32,247 bases of DNA from Nemertoderma westbladi (lineage: Eukaryota; Xenacoelomorpha; Nemertodermatida; Nemertodermatidae). The notes under the pieces were generated by a model that had not been told where the DNA came from, did not search any database, and worked only from the letters and a program-made list of their open reading frames with translations. Shown piece by piece: positions 1 through 8,944 of this stretch; the stretch's first letter is position 1, and each line of letters opens with the position of its first letter. Made by a program: the position numbers and the translations under genes. The DNA lies in the NCBI GenBank assembly GCA_032718475.1, contig JAUCBJ010000324.1, forward strand, positions 1 through 32,247, in the 5' to 3' direction.

Positions 1-842
1 TGTAATAACCAGAAATTCTAACCCCTTGTTAGGCTGGTTTGTAGACTTCTTGTAAAATTACCCCTAAAAATTCGTACGTGTAATTTTTGTGTTTATTTAG
101 AGATTGTAATCTCACCCCGCAATTCTACATAATTTGTAGTAATAAGTAACTTAGGCAAATTAGAATTATTTGTTTTAGTGTCCAACAAGTAGCACTTCAC
201 TGAGAGCGTACAGCTTCTGTGTAGTGACTCCTTCCCAGAAATAATAACATTTATTTCAAATATTGTAATGAAACCCATTAAACGGGTATATATATTATAA
301 ATCAACTCAAACCGATTTATAAAATAGTAGGCCTGTCATACAACAATTAGGTCTTAATATCAGTTGGACTACTGCTTAAATAACGGTAATAAAGTAAAGT
401 AAAGTAACCAAGTAATCCTAAAATTCAGAAATTCAATTATTCTAAAATAATTGACATACCGGTATTTACAATAGGCTTATTATATATTTCTATATATTTG
501 TGCTGAAATTATATACCGGTATTCTGTAATTAATTCTAGTCTATAATTATACTTATATATACTATAAGTGTAAGCTGTATACCGGTATTCACGATAGGCT
601 TATTATATATATTTATATATTTGCGCTGAAATTATATACCGGTATTCTGTGACAAACCTAGTCTGTAATAATACTTATATATATACTATAAGTGCATACC
701 GGTATTCTAATATATTGTAAATATATCACGTTACACTGAGTAACGATATCGGTAATTAATTACTAGGCTAACAGTTGATACTGAATTACTAGACTTGCTT
801 TAACTGTAATATAGCAGTAGGCATTCAACTGTACAAACAAAC
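1..842. other. AT-rich non-coding stretch before the BEL/Pao element
   Basis: No gene seen. The stretch is AT-rich, with short AAAGT repeats near 391-405 and a tandem duplication at about 455-710. It may contain the leader or a decayed 5' LTR of the BEL/Pao element that starts at 843. I found no sequence here that recurs after 10166, so no LTR pair can be shown. Confidence 0.6.
455..710. repeat. Two tandem copies of a ~123-bp AT-rich unit
   Basis: The word ATAGGCTTAT occurs at 471 and again at 594, a period of 123 bp. The flanking sequence matches across both copies: the TATATATTT block, GAAATTATATACCGGTATTCTGT, and the TATACTATAAGTG block. A third partial copy begins near 695. ACCGGTAT occurs five times inside the array. 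The copies differ by small indels, so the duplication is not brand new. Confidence 0.8.
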
Positions 843-1661
843 ATGTCTGACACAAAGCAAAACCTGTCAGACAGTCTCCTAGATACAACCATCTGTGACC
901 CAGACAGGAGTGTGGAACGTGTGAGACCGAAGTTCAACTCACCTCCTACTGTAAGAAAGATCATCCCTCCAGTAGTAGTATCAGACACTAGGCTAGTCCA
1001 ACACCGTAGGTCTATCATAGGCACTCGGGCTCAAGTCAAGCGGGACCAAGAAGCAGCTGTTAAACAGCAGCAACACTCGAGCCGAGAACTTATTCCTCAG
1101 CGGCCCGACAGCTCCAGTAGTTCGGATACTGTAGAGCTGACACCCGAGCGCGGAGCAAAGATGGCAGATGCGGTTTATTCGGATCCCCTTCTCATCCTTC
1201 CTGCAGCCGTACTCACTAGGGTATTGATTGCAGTGGAGGAACACCAAATTGATTGGGCGAGAAGTAAGCGATCAACCAAGGATAGTTATGCAGGATACAC
1301 AAGAGAGGAACTAAAGTCTATTGTCGAGTCGCAATGGAACTTCCCCGGACCCGGACTCCCGTTTGACTTATCGGAAGCTGCCTGGGAAGACATATACAGG
1401 ATGGGAGTGACCAAAGACACTAGTGATCCAGCTGTGTGGAAGAGGTCGGCAGCAGGATATGTACAGGGATTCTTCAGCTCTTTGGAGCGATTAGAAGAAC
1501 GACTGTTTCGACAACCCCAAGGACCTCAAGAGCAGGGAGAGCTGCTTTATCAAGTTAGAGAAAGAATTCTAAGAATCAGACTAATCCTATCAGCCTTTGA
1601 GGAAGCTTCGAAAAGAAGACAGGACACGTCGTTGCAAGTTGCCGTAAAGACTTGGTTCTAG
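843..1661 (+). pseudogene. BEL/Pao Gag, N-terminal part (ends at in-frame TAG)
   Basis: 272 codons from ATG 843 to TAG 1659-1661. The same frame stays open after the stop and leads into the next Gag segment, so this is best read as the N-terminus of one long Gag. The sequence is hydrophilic, with a Ser-rich stretch near residues 95-100 and a helical, charged second half (SLERLEERLF region). I recognise no domain by itself; the assignment rests on frame continuity with the DUF1759 segment. The stop could be a C-to-T change of a CAG codon (inference). A separate host gene is possible but less likely. Confidence 0.6.
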
Positions 1662-3695
1662 CGGGTAAGTCTCAAGGTTCAAGGAACGGCCCAGTGGAAA
1701 TTTCAGCTGGCTGAGCGCTCAACCCACGGAGAATCAACAGACGCTACCTTTTCTCAAGTGGAAAGCGAAGCGACAGCAGAGAAACCGCAGAAGAAAGACG
1801 CTATAGACATCTATCTGTCAGACTATCAACGATTTCTAGGTGATGAAGAGTTGAGGAGAAGGCTGGCTGAACTTCGTCCTAATAGTGAAGGAGCCAAGTT
1901 TGTGTTGGACGCAATAGTTGCGGAAATGTTAGCTGCGAACCAAGCTAAATTTGATGAAAGCATCCGCATCGCTAGGGTCCAAGAAGAACAAGTAAAGAAA
2001 AAACGTATAGAAGACAGAAAGACAGCAGCAGCGGCTGTGGCAGCGACAGAAGCGGAAAGAAAAGTGGCAGAAGTGGAAAGAAAAGCGGCAGAGGCAGCGG
2101 CAGAGGCAAAAGCGGCAGCAGCAGAAGCGGAAAGAAAAGCGGCAGAAGCAGAAAGAAAGATAGCAGTGGCAGAAGCAGAATGGAGAGCATCTGAAGAGAC
2201 CACCCAACTAGAGTTGGAAAATCTTCAGGAGAAGCAAGACAACTTCAATAAACAGTTAACAGCTAGTCAAATGCAGATGATGAGTCGATCTACTCCCAAA
2301 AGACAGGGATTTACATCATCTGATGAAGGCGATACCACTGATCCTGAAGGCGGAGGAAATAGATCTCGTTCCAACAGACGTAGAAGAATGCCTCACCGTC
2401 AGAAATTGCCTGATTTGCCCCCAGCCGTGAGAAGGCAACTAGCTAGCACAGACTTAGGTAGTACAGAACCCACAGACCAAATTATTAGATTAGAAAGACT
2501 CCCTACTATAGTAGATGAGCCTGAACTAATTAGGCCTGTTCTCGAAGCCACCCCTTCGGTAACAGAGACACCTGTACTCCTAGAACCTACATCTAAATTC
2601 CCTTTGCACAGCACTAAACTACCTGTGCCCAGCAGAACAACCCCTGAGACGGTTCCTGTCCTGGACTCCGAGCGAAATATCAATGATTTGTCGCCCGTTG
2701 TCCCTCGGCCACCCGCTACTATGTTGGCGGCTCCCGCTTCGGCGGTAGAGTGGGTGGATGAGGGACGACGGGAGATGAGTCTCCTGCTCGGGCAGCTGAG
2801 GGAACACCGTTTGTGCTCCTCTCAGCAGGTCCGGGAGATGGAAGGAACTGTTCAGCAGTTCAAGGGCACAGTAAGGGAAAGTAGGTTAGAGTTGCAAGAA
2901 GTGCAGCAGAGTATCGCGTTAGAACGCGATAAATTAGTAAATACCCAAAGGGGTATACCACCAACCCCGGTAACAATGTGTCAACCTGTTAGGTCTGAAG
3001 TATTTCATGCGCAAGGTGTGGAGCCTACACGCATCTATACTGCTAGTGAAGTAGAAACTCCTATAGTAAACCCTATTAAGGGTAATTATAAACCTGTTGA
3101 CAATGATATTCCATATAGACCTGATCATAATCCGAGAAATTTATATACCGATAGCTCGATATTAAATAACACGATGGCCCAAGAAAGTTTTACGTGTCAA
3201 ATGGCTAGAACCGAAGCCCGTCAAGCGGTAAAGGTGGGAGAGATCGTCAAGTTCAATGGAGATGAGATGAAATGGTTACCTTTTAATGAATATTACAAAG
3301 ATAACATACAGAACTCTGTGCTATCTAACGGAGAGAAACTTAGATTCCTCATCGAGTGCTTGGAAGGATCTCCCAAGTTAATGGCGTTAAAGTTTATTGG
3401 ACATCCAGATGGATTAAGACAAGTTTGGGATACACTAAACATCAGGTATGGTAATAGGACTAACATAGCTAGGTATTTATATGCGAAATTAATGGCGCCC
3501 CGAAAGTTTCTTAGCAGCGGGATTATAGAGTTTTCCGACGAGATTCAGGAGATCTGTAGACAACTAGATTGGTTAGGTAAGTCTCATGAATACCAGAATT
3601 CTATGGCTGTAGGAGCCTTAGCATCTAATTTGCCCAAGGGCGGAGTAGGTACACGCTGGGACAAGAAAGTGTTATATATGATGGAACAACAATGA
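1662..3695 (+). pseudogene. BEL/Pao Gag, middle part with coiled coil and DUF1759 domain
   Basis: The frame is open from just after the TAG at 1659 to a TGA at 3693-3695. The first third holds an Ala/Glu/Lys/Arg-rich heptad-like run (AERKAAEAERK repeats, about 2010-2200) that predicts a long coiled coil. A basic Ser/Arg patch follows near 2355-2400. The C-terminal ~170 residues (about 3180-3690) match the DUF1759 Gag domain of Pao/BEL elements: VKFNGDEMKWLPFNEYYKDN, then the LRFLIECLEGSPKLMALKFI block, WDTLNIRYGN and ALASNLPKG. The first ATG lies well inside the frame, in keeping with this being an internal piece of a larger Gag rather than a separate protein. Confidence 0.8.
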
Positions 3696-4603
3696 AGAGA
3701 TCCTACCATGGCTGATCTCATGTCATTCTTAGATGGAGAGGTAAAATTACAGCTCCTAAAGCAGTCCAGAGAGAAGACACCGGAAAATAAGGTAAGTGAG
3801 AAACCCGTTTCTAGGAGAAAGGTAATACCAGTGTGTTATACAGACGACGGCGAAAGCCAGGCTTCTCAAGAGGAAGACAGCGGGAAAGACACTGAAAGAT
3901 CTTACTATGACAACAAAGCGCCTAAGGACGTAAGTAAATTCAAGTCTCGAACCAATGACAGGAGAGAACAGGTAAGAAAAACTCCTCCTACGTCTCCTAA
4001 GAGAATTCATGGAAGAAAGCCCGAGGAAAGAACGAGTGTGCACAACGTTATCCAAAGTAAGGTAAGTAACATCAAACCAAAATGTGTGTTGTGCGACGGG
4101 CCCCACCGTTTAAGTGCGTGTGATGAATTCCTGAGGAAATCATTAAAAGATAGACGTGAAGTCATGTGGGATAAGCGGTTGTGTTATAATTGCCTCAGAC
4201 GAGGACACCAACGACGAACCTGTTACTCCGACGCAGGGTGTGCTAAGTGCGGCGCAAAACATCATATCTTGTTGCACACTGAATTCGAAAGAAACAGCCC
4301 GAGTCAGGTAAGTGAGTCCGAACTACATGTCCAATTCAGTGATGTGAACGACACTGATCAAAGTTCTGAGATGGAAGGATTCTATACGGATGAATTCTCC
4401 GACGAAAACGAATCTTGTTACCTCATAAACACCGCAGTGTATCGAGCACTTACGTATGAGACTGAAACCGATAGTGGGCTCCCCCTAACTGTTCCTGACC
4501 GACAACCATCTTGGAAAGCGCCAACTTCCAACGTAGGGATCCGTGAATTTCCCGTAGTGCAGTTGAGAGTCCACGGGTTAAAAGGAAGCTATATAGTGAA
4601 CGC
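3696..4603 (+). pseudogene. BEL/Pao Gag C-terminus with zinc knuckles and start of protease
   Basis: Continues the Gag frame after the TGA at 3693; the next ATG is at 3708. It has three cysteine/histidine knuckles at about 4080-4275: CVLCDGPHRLSAC, CYNCLRRGHQRRTC and CAKCGAKHHILLH. This triple arrangement is typical of BEL/Pao Gag. The end of the segment (FPVVQLRVHGLKGSYIVNA) is the first strand of the A17 aspartic protease. It is cut at 4603 by the LTR of the inserted Ty3/gypsy element; the open frame runs on into that LTR to 4667 only by chance. Confidence 0.85.
4600..4603. repeat. Target-site duplication (ACGC), left copy
   Basis: ACGC directly precedes the left LTR and is repeated at 8941-8944 directly after the right LTR. 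Removing LTR-internal-LTR plus one ACGC restores the BEL/Pao protease frame, which confirms the junctions. A 4-bp duplication fits CsRn1-type Ty3/gypsy elements. Confidence 0.9.
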
Positions 4604-4793
4604 TGTGGAGATGGCGTCTAGCCACGAAATGAAAACTTATGTAGACTCAAGTTCGAGCGATCGCTGATGGCATACTGCAGTACTGTCGTACAGTTCTGTA
4701 GGTGGGCCTAAGAGTTCCTCTCTAGGGTTGCTAGGCAACCGTAATAACAACGTTTTGGGACTGTATAATATGTATGTCAGTGGGGCTGCCACA
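4604..4793 (-). repeat. LTR of the Ty3/gypsy element (3' LTR in element direction)
   Basis: 190 bp, beginning TGTGG and ending CCACA on the + strand, with perfect 5-bp inverted ends. It reads the same as 8751-8940 at every base I compared. It contains a palindromic RFX/EF-C-type site at 4727-4739 and an AT-rich TATAATATG stretch near 4764. Confidence 0.95.
4727..4739. promoter_or_regulatory. RFX/EF-C (X-box)-like palindrome in the LTR
   Basis: GTTGCTAGGCAAC fits the EF-C/RFX1 consensus GTTGCNNGGCAAC exactly and extends by one more pair on each side. The other LTR has the same site at 8874-8886. Binding and use by the element are inference. Confidence 0.5.
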
Positions 4794-4806
4794 TGACCCC
4801 CCCCAG
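4794..4806 (-). promoter_or_regulatory. Polypurine tract next to the 3' LTR
   Basis: Read on the - strand this is CTGGGGGGGGTCA, directly before the LTR start TGTGG. It is a G-rich purine run in the position where plus-strand DNA priming takes place. The pol stop codon is about 13 bp upstream of it. Confidence 0.75.
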
Positions 4807-4818
4807 TCTCGAAACGTA

Positions 4819-7800
4819 TTAGAGATATTCAGGTGGACGGACCGTCCGGCCCGATCGAGTTTGTACGGGCGGTTGGGCTGGGGTTGGTGGTCTTTGCGCT
4901 AGTACCGGCGGTGTAGGAGGTACCGGAGGTGCGTTCGGGGGTCGACCTCGGCGCCGCGGTTGGCCGATAACGACCGGCTCGGTAAAATCGAGATGGGCCG
5001 GTTTGAGTCGGTCGACTGAAATCGTTTCAGTTCGACCGCCCATCTCGATCTTAAATGTTTTGGGTCCGGGGGTGAGGACCTTGTAAGGCCCCTCGTAGGG
5101 GCGTTCGAATGGCGTCCGGTGGGCGTCGCGCCGGACGAAAACGTAGGTAGCGTCGTGGAGGTCCGGTGGAACCGACGACGGAGTCAGTCCGTGGCGTGAC
5201 GTCGGTACCGGAGCGAACCGCCCGACCGTATCCCGGAGTTGAGGGAGGATCGTGGACGGCGAGTGCTGGGCGCCTGTAGCCGGCGGAAGGAACTCGCCCG
5301 GGACGGTGAGGGGGGCACCGTAGACCAGCTCGGCGGAGGAGGTCCCCAAGTCGTCCTTGGGAGCGGTCCGGATTCCGAGGAGAACCCACGGCAACTCGTC
5401 GACCCAATCGGGGCCGGTGAGCGAGGCCCGCAGGGCGGACTTTAGGTGGCGGTGGAAACGTTCCACCAGTCCGTTCGCTTGTGGGTGGTAGGCCGTGGTG
5501 CGGTGCAGTTGGGTGCCCAGCAGCTGGTTGACGGCGGACCAGAGCTGGGAGGTAAACTGCGAACCGCGGTCGGAGGAGAGATCCGCGGGGACGCCGAACC
5601 GAGATATCCAGATGGAGATGAGAGCCCGGGCGCAACTCTCGGTGGAGGTCTCGGTGAGGGGCACGGCCTCTGGCCACCGAGTGAACCGGTCTACCATCGT
5701 CAGCAGGTGAGTGAACCCGCGCGATGGTGGTAGAGGGCCGACCAGATCCACGTGGATGTGGTCGAACCGGCGGTGGGGGGTGGCGAAGGTGCCGAGGGGC
5801 GCGCGAACGTGGCGTTGCACCTTGGAAGACTGGCAAGGGATGCAGGTCTTCGCCCACTCGCCCACCTCTTTGCGGAGGCCGTGCCACACGAACCTGTCGG
5901 CGACGAGTTTCTTGGTGGTACGAGCGCCGGGGTGAGACAGGCCGTGTAGGGCGTCGAAGACGCGCCGTCGCCAGGCGACGGGGACGACGGGGCGCGGGTG
6001 TCCGAGAGAAACGTCGCAAAGTAGAGTGGCGTTGGCGGGGGCGAGCGGGACGTCTTCCAGTTGGAGGCCGGACACGGCGGAGCGGTAGGTTGGCAGCTCG
6101 GGGTCGGCGAGTTGGGCAGCCGCCATAGCCGTGTAGTCGAGGCCGGGGAGGAGGGTTCGAACCGCGCTGACCGTAGTCCTGGAGAGCGCATCCGCCACAC
6201 AGTTGTCTTTGCCAGCGACGTGTTCGATCGCCGTGGTGAACTCGGAAATGTAGGCGATGTGCCGTTGTTGCCGATTCGACCACGGGTCGCTGATCTTGGC
6301 GAATGCGAACGTCAGGGGTTTGTGGTCTGTGTAGGCGGTGAATACGCGGCCCTCCAGGTAGTACCGGAAGTGGCGAACAGCGAGGTACAGCGCGAGGAGT
6401 TCCCGGTCAAACGCGCTGTACTTCACCTCCGGGGGTCGAAGTTGGCGGCTGAAGAACGCCAGGGGGCGCCACGAGTCGCCGACGAGCTGTTCTAGAACGG
6501 CGCCCACCGCCGTGCCGGATGCGTCCACGGTGAGCGCCGTCGGTGCGTTGGCGTTGGGGTGGGCGAGCATCGTGGCATTGGCGAGGGCTTCCTTGGCGTT
6601 CCGGAACGCCGCCGCCATGTCGGGGGTCCAGTCGAGGGACTTGGGTTTACCGGCAAGGGCCGCGTAGAGGGGCCGCATGATGGCGGCGGCCGCGGGGACG
6701 AACCGATGATAGAAGTTCACCATCCCCACGAACTCCTGCAGGCCCTTGACGGTGGTCGGTTGGGTGAACTCACGGATGGCGGCGACCTTGTCGGGGAGCG
6801 GGTAGGCGCCGTGGGCCGAGATTCGGTGGCCGAGGAAGTCGATGGTCGACCGACCGAACTCGCACTTGGCGAGGTTGATCACGAGGCCGTGTTCTTGGAG
6901 GCGCGCGAAGAGCTGACGGAGGTGGTCACGGTGTTCCTTAGGGGACCGACTCGCGACGAGGACGTCGTCTAGGTAGACGAAGAGGAAGTCGAGTCCCTGG
7001 CACACCGTGTCCATCAGTCTCTGGAAGGCCTGGGCCGCGTTTTTCAGCCCGAACGGCATTCGAAGGAATTCAAACAGGCCGAACGGGGTTATAACCGCGG
7101 TCTTGGCGATGTCGGCCTCGGTTACGGGGATCTGGTGGTAGCCGCGCACCAGATCGATCTTAGAAAAGATCTTCGCCCCAGCCAGTCTGGAGGAGAAGTC
7201 CTGGATATGGGGGATGGGGTACCGGTCCGGAATCGTGGCGTCGTTGAGGCGTCGGTAGTCGCCACACGGCCGCCATCCACCCGAGGGTTTAGGGGCCATG
7301 TGGAGGGGTGACGCCCATGGACTGTTGGACCGGCGGATGATCCCCATCTCCTCCATCGTCCGGAACTCGTCCCGCGCGATCTCGAGTTTGTCTGGAGGCA
7401 GACGACGGGCGCGGGAGTAGACCGGGGGTCCCTCGGTGGGGATGTAATGTTCGACCCCGTGTTTAGCGGTGGGGTCGGAGAACCGAGGGATCGTAATATC
7501 GGGGAACTCGGCGAGGAGCCGAGCGAACTCGTCGTCCGAGGCGGTGACAGAACCGAGGTGGGGGGCGTGGCCCGTAGTCCGCCCGCACGGGATCGAGGTC
7601 AACGTCTCGGCGTCGACCAGACGACGGCCTCTCAGGTCGACCAACATGTTGTTCGCTCGGAGGAAGTCGGCTCCGAGGAGAGGCTGGGCGACGTCGGCCG
7701 CGATAAACTTCCACTGGAAACGGCGGGAGTGGAAGTCGAGTTTGACGGAGCGGTGGCCGTACGTTCGAATGTACGTTTTGTTGGCGGCGAGGAGGGGCGG

Positions 7801-8169
7801 CCCGCTCTGTCCCGAACGTTCCTCGCGAGTCGTCGCGGGAATAACGCTTACCTCCGCCCCGGTGTCGACCAAGAAGCGTTGCGCGGAAACGCGGTCCCAG
7901 GCAAACAGCAGCAGGTCGGTGTGGCCGGCCGTTGTAGCTGCTACAAACGGCCGGCCGGGGCGTTTCCCTGGTAACTGCAGGGCGGGCGGCACTTCCTGGC
8001 TGTGGGGCCGAACGTCTGGTGATAATAGCACCAGTCCGGGTTCGAGTTCGGGGCCCGCGGGGCGGGAGTCGATGCCGACGAGGAGTTCTTGCCGGTTCGC
8101 TGCGGCGGGACCGGCGTCGGTTTCCTGACAGCGTGGGCCGCGAGTGAGGTCTGCCGGGAGGCCTCCCAC
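4819..8169 (-). CDS. pol: Ty3/gypsy Pol: protease, reverse transcriptase, RNase H, integrase
   Basis: The open frame has 1,116 codons counted from an internal Met at 8169. Translation probably enters it at the slip site 7962-7968, so roughly the first 68 codons overlap gag and would not be used in this frame. Domains by residue: aspartic protease VDTGAEVSV with Asp102; RT with [10 protein letters not shown] and YLDD at 399-402; RNase H with VDAS at Asp549; integrase zinc finger His742, His746, Cys776, Cys779; integrase core Asp808, Asp867, Glu903, with exactly 35 residues between the last two. The C-terminus is Pro-rich and basic. All catalytic residues are present and no stop interrupts the frame, so the enzyme set looks functional. 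Confidence 0.95.
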   Translation of the reverse strand: MGGLPADLTRGPRCQETDAGPAAANRQELLVGIDSRPAGPELEPGLVLLSPDVRPHSQEVPPALQLPGKRPGRPFVAATTAGHTDLLLFAWDRVSAQRFLVDTGAEVSVIPATTREERSGQSGPPLLAANKTYIRTYGHRSVKLDFHSRRFQWKFIAADVAQPLLGADFLRANNMLVDLRGRRLVDAETLTSIPCGRTTGHAPHLGSVTASDDEFARLLAEFPDITIPRFSDPTAKHGVEHYIPTEGPPVYSRARRLPPDKLEIARDEFRTMEEMGIIRRSNSPWASPLHMAPKPSGGWRPCGDYRRLNDATIPDRYPIPHIQDFSSRLAGAKIFSKIDLVRGYHQIPVTEADIAKTAVITPFGLFEFLRMPFGLKNAAQAFQRLMDTVCQGLDFLFVYLDDVLVASRSPKEHRDHLRQLFARLQEHGLVINLAKCEFGRSTIDFLGHRISAHGAYPLPDKVAAIREFTQPTTVKGLQEFVGMVNFYHRFVPAAAAIMRPLYAALAGKPKSLDWTPDMAAAFRNAKEALANATMLAHPNANAPTALTVDASGTAVGAVLEQLVGDSWRPLAFFSRQLRPPEVKYSAFDRELLALYLAVRHFRYYLEGRVFTAYTDHKPLTFAFAKISDPWSNRQQRHIAYISEFTTAIEHVAGKDNCVADALSRTTVSAVRTLLPGLDYTAMAAAQLADPELPTYRSAVSGLQLEDVPLAPANATLLCDVSLGHPRPVVPVAWRRRVFDALHGLSHPGARTTKKLVADRFVWHGLRKEVGEWAKTCIPCQSSKVQRHVRAPLGTFATPHRRFDHIHVDLVGPLPPSRGFTHLLTMVDRFTRWPEAVPLTETSTESCARALISIWISRFGVPADLSSDRGSQFTSQLWSAVNQLLGTQLHRTTAYHPQANGLVERFHRHLKSALRASLTGPDWVDELPWVLLGIRTAPKDDLGTSSAELVYGAPLTVPGEFLPPATGAQHSPSTILPQLRDTVGRFAPVPTSRHGLTPSSVPPDLHDATYVFVRRDAHRTPFERPYEGPYKVLTPGPKTFKIEMGGRTETISVDRLKPAHLDFTEPVVIGQPRRRGRPPNAPPVPPTPPVLAQRPPTPAQPPVQTRSGRTVRPPEYL
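7923..7968 (-). promoter_or_regulatory. Programmed -1 ribosomal frameshift signal (gag to pol)
   Basis: On the - strand the heptamer G GGA AAC (7968 down to 7962) sits in the gag frame as X XXY YYZ. After a 5-nt spacer comes a strong hairpin at 7956-7923: the GC-rich arm GGCCGGCCGTT pairs with AACGGCCGGCC, followed by one bulged base and a GTAG/CTAC inner stem closed by a 3-nt loop. The gag TAG (7943-7941) lies within the hairpin. A -1 slip gives Gly-Lys and continues straight into the protease frame. Slip site, spacer length and stem all match known -1 frameshift signals; efficiency is untested. Confidence 0.88.
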
Positions 8170-8645
8170 AGCGCGTCGGCCCGGTCCGCAACCCTGTCGA
8201 GGTCGCGGAAGTCCTCCTCCGCGAGTTGGAGGCGGATTGCGGCGGGCATCTGCCGGAGGAAGGCCTCCTCGAAGAGGAGTCCCGCGTTGTCGTCGCCGAG
8301 GAGCGCCTGCATTTCTCCGAGGAGTTGCGAGGGGCGCCGGTCACCGAGGCCGTCGAGGTCCCAGAGTCGGGCTGCGCGCTCGCGTCGGGAGAGCCCGAAG
8401 GCCTTGAGAAGTTGGCCCTTGAGTTTGAGGTACTTCTCAGTAGCGGGAGGGTTCTGGATGAGTTTTAGGAGGCGAGCGGCTGTCTCCTGGTCGAGGGCCC
8501 CCACCACGTAATAATATTTTGTAGCGTCCTCGGTGATGCTGCGAATGTGGAACTGTGCCTCCGCCTGGGCGAACCACACCTCGGGTTGGGTGGTCCAGAA
8601 CGGAGGCAGCTTAATAGAAACGGCGTTGGCGGTCGCTTCGGCCAT
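7941..8645 (-). CDS. gag: Ty3/gypsy Gag with CHCC zinc finger
   Basis: 234 codons from ATG 8645, about 105 nt inside the upstream LTR, to TAG 7943-7941. The N-terminal two thirds ([20 protein letters not shown], then the [11 protein letters not shown] and [16 protein letters not shown] blocks) are the capsid-like region common in gypsy-type Gag. The C-terminus carries C-x2-H-x9-C-x3-C ([18 protein letters not shown]), the unusual nucleic-acid-binding finger of CsRn1-like elements. Gag packages element RNA into particles. Its last ~9 codons follow the slip site and are replaced by Pol in the fusion product. The frame is intact. Confidence 0.9.
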   Translation of the reverse strand: MAEATANAVSIKLPPFWTTQPEVWFAQAEAQFHIRSITEDATKYYYVVGALDQETAARLLKLIQNPPATEKYLKLKGQLLKAFGLSRRERAARLWDLDGLGDRRPSQLLGEMQALLGDDNAGLLFEEAFLRQMPAAIRLQLAEEDFRDLDRVADRADALWEASRQTSLAAHAVRKPTPVPPQRTGKNSSSASTPAPRAPNSNPDWCYYHQTFGPTARKCRPPCSYQGNAPAGRL

Positions 8646-8731
8646 TGTCTGATTGTCGTCAACACAGTTTCGGTGGCTGATCAGTTTGATTGCAGGATCA
8701 TGCTGCGAGTCGCGGTCTCAAGAGTTCGTCT

Positions 8732-8749
8732 TGAGACGCTGGGTCACCA
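8732..8749 (-). promoter_or_regulatory. Primer binding site, tRNA-Trp-like
   Basis: One nucleotide after the upstream LTR the - strand reads TGGTGACCCAGCGTC. The first nine bases match the complement of a tRNA-Trp 3' end (GGGTCA plus CCA), the usual primer of CsRn1 elements; the match weakens after that. The tRNA identity is inference from the short match. Confidence 0.65.
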
Positions 8750-8750
8750 A

Positions 8751-8940
8751 TGTGGAGATGGCGTCTAGCCACGAAATGAAAACTTATGTAGACTCAAGTT
8801 CGAGCGATCGCTGATGGCATACTGCAGTACTGTCGTACAGTTCTGTAGGTGGGCCTAAGAGTTCCTCTCTAGGGTTGCTAGGCAACCGTAATAACAACGT
8901 TTTGGGACTGTATAATATGTATGTCAGTGGGGCTGCCACA
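8751..8940 (-). repeat. LTR of the Ty3/gypsy element (5' LTR in element direction)
   Basis: 190 bp, identical by inspection to 4604-4793, with TGTGG/CCACA ends. As the upstream LTR it should carry the element promoter; the RFX-like palindrome recurs at 8874-8886. Confidence 0.95.
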
Positions 8941-8944
8941 ACGC
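8941..8944. repeat. Target-site duplication (ACGC), right copy
   Basis: Matches ACGC at 4600-4603 on the other side of the element. The BEL/Pao protease frame resumes here. Confidence 0.9.

Larger units (their letters stand above)
4604..8940 (-). mobile_element. Apparently intact Ty3/gypsy LTR retrotransposon, CsRn1-like
   Basis: 4,337 bp, flanked by a 4-bp target duplication. It has two LTRs of 190 bp, identical by eye, a tRNA-Trp-like primer site, gag, a -1 frameshift signal, a full pro-RT-RNaseH-integrase frame without stops, and a polypurine tract. Placement in the CsRn1 clade is inference from three traits known for it: a CHCC zinc finger in Gag (C-x2-H-x9-C-x3-C), a primer site starting TGGTGACCC as expected for tRNA-Trp, and a 4-bp duplication. 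The element is GC-rich (clearly over half G+C) inside AT-rich surroundings. Identical LTRs and open frames point to a very recent insertion. Confidence 0.92.

Noticed and set aside
1-842. 5' LTR of the BEL/Pao element
   Set aside because: No matching copy was found after 10166 and no clear TG...CA ends, so an LTR cannot be claimed.
5051-6283. A 410-codon frame on the - strand and several + strand frames over 5239-8511
   Set aside because: Shadows of the GC-rich Ty3/gypsy gag-pol; their composition is Arg/Pro-rich and no domain is visible.
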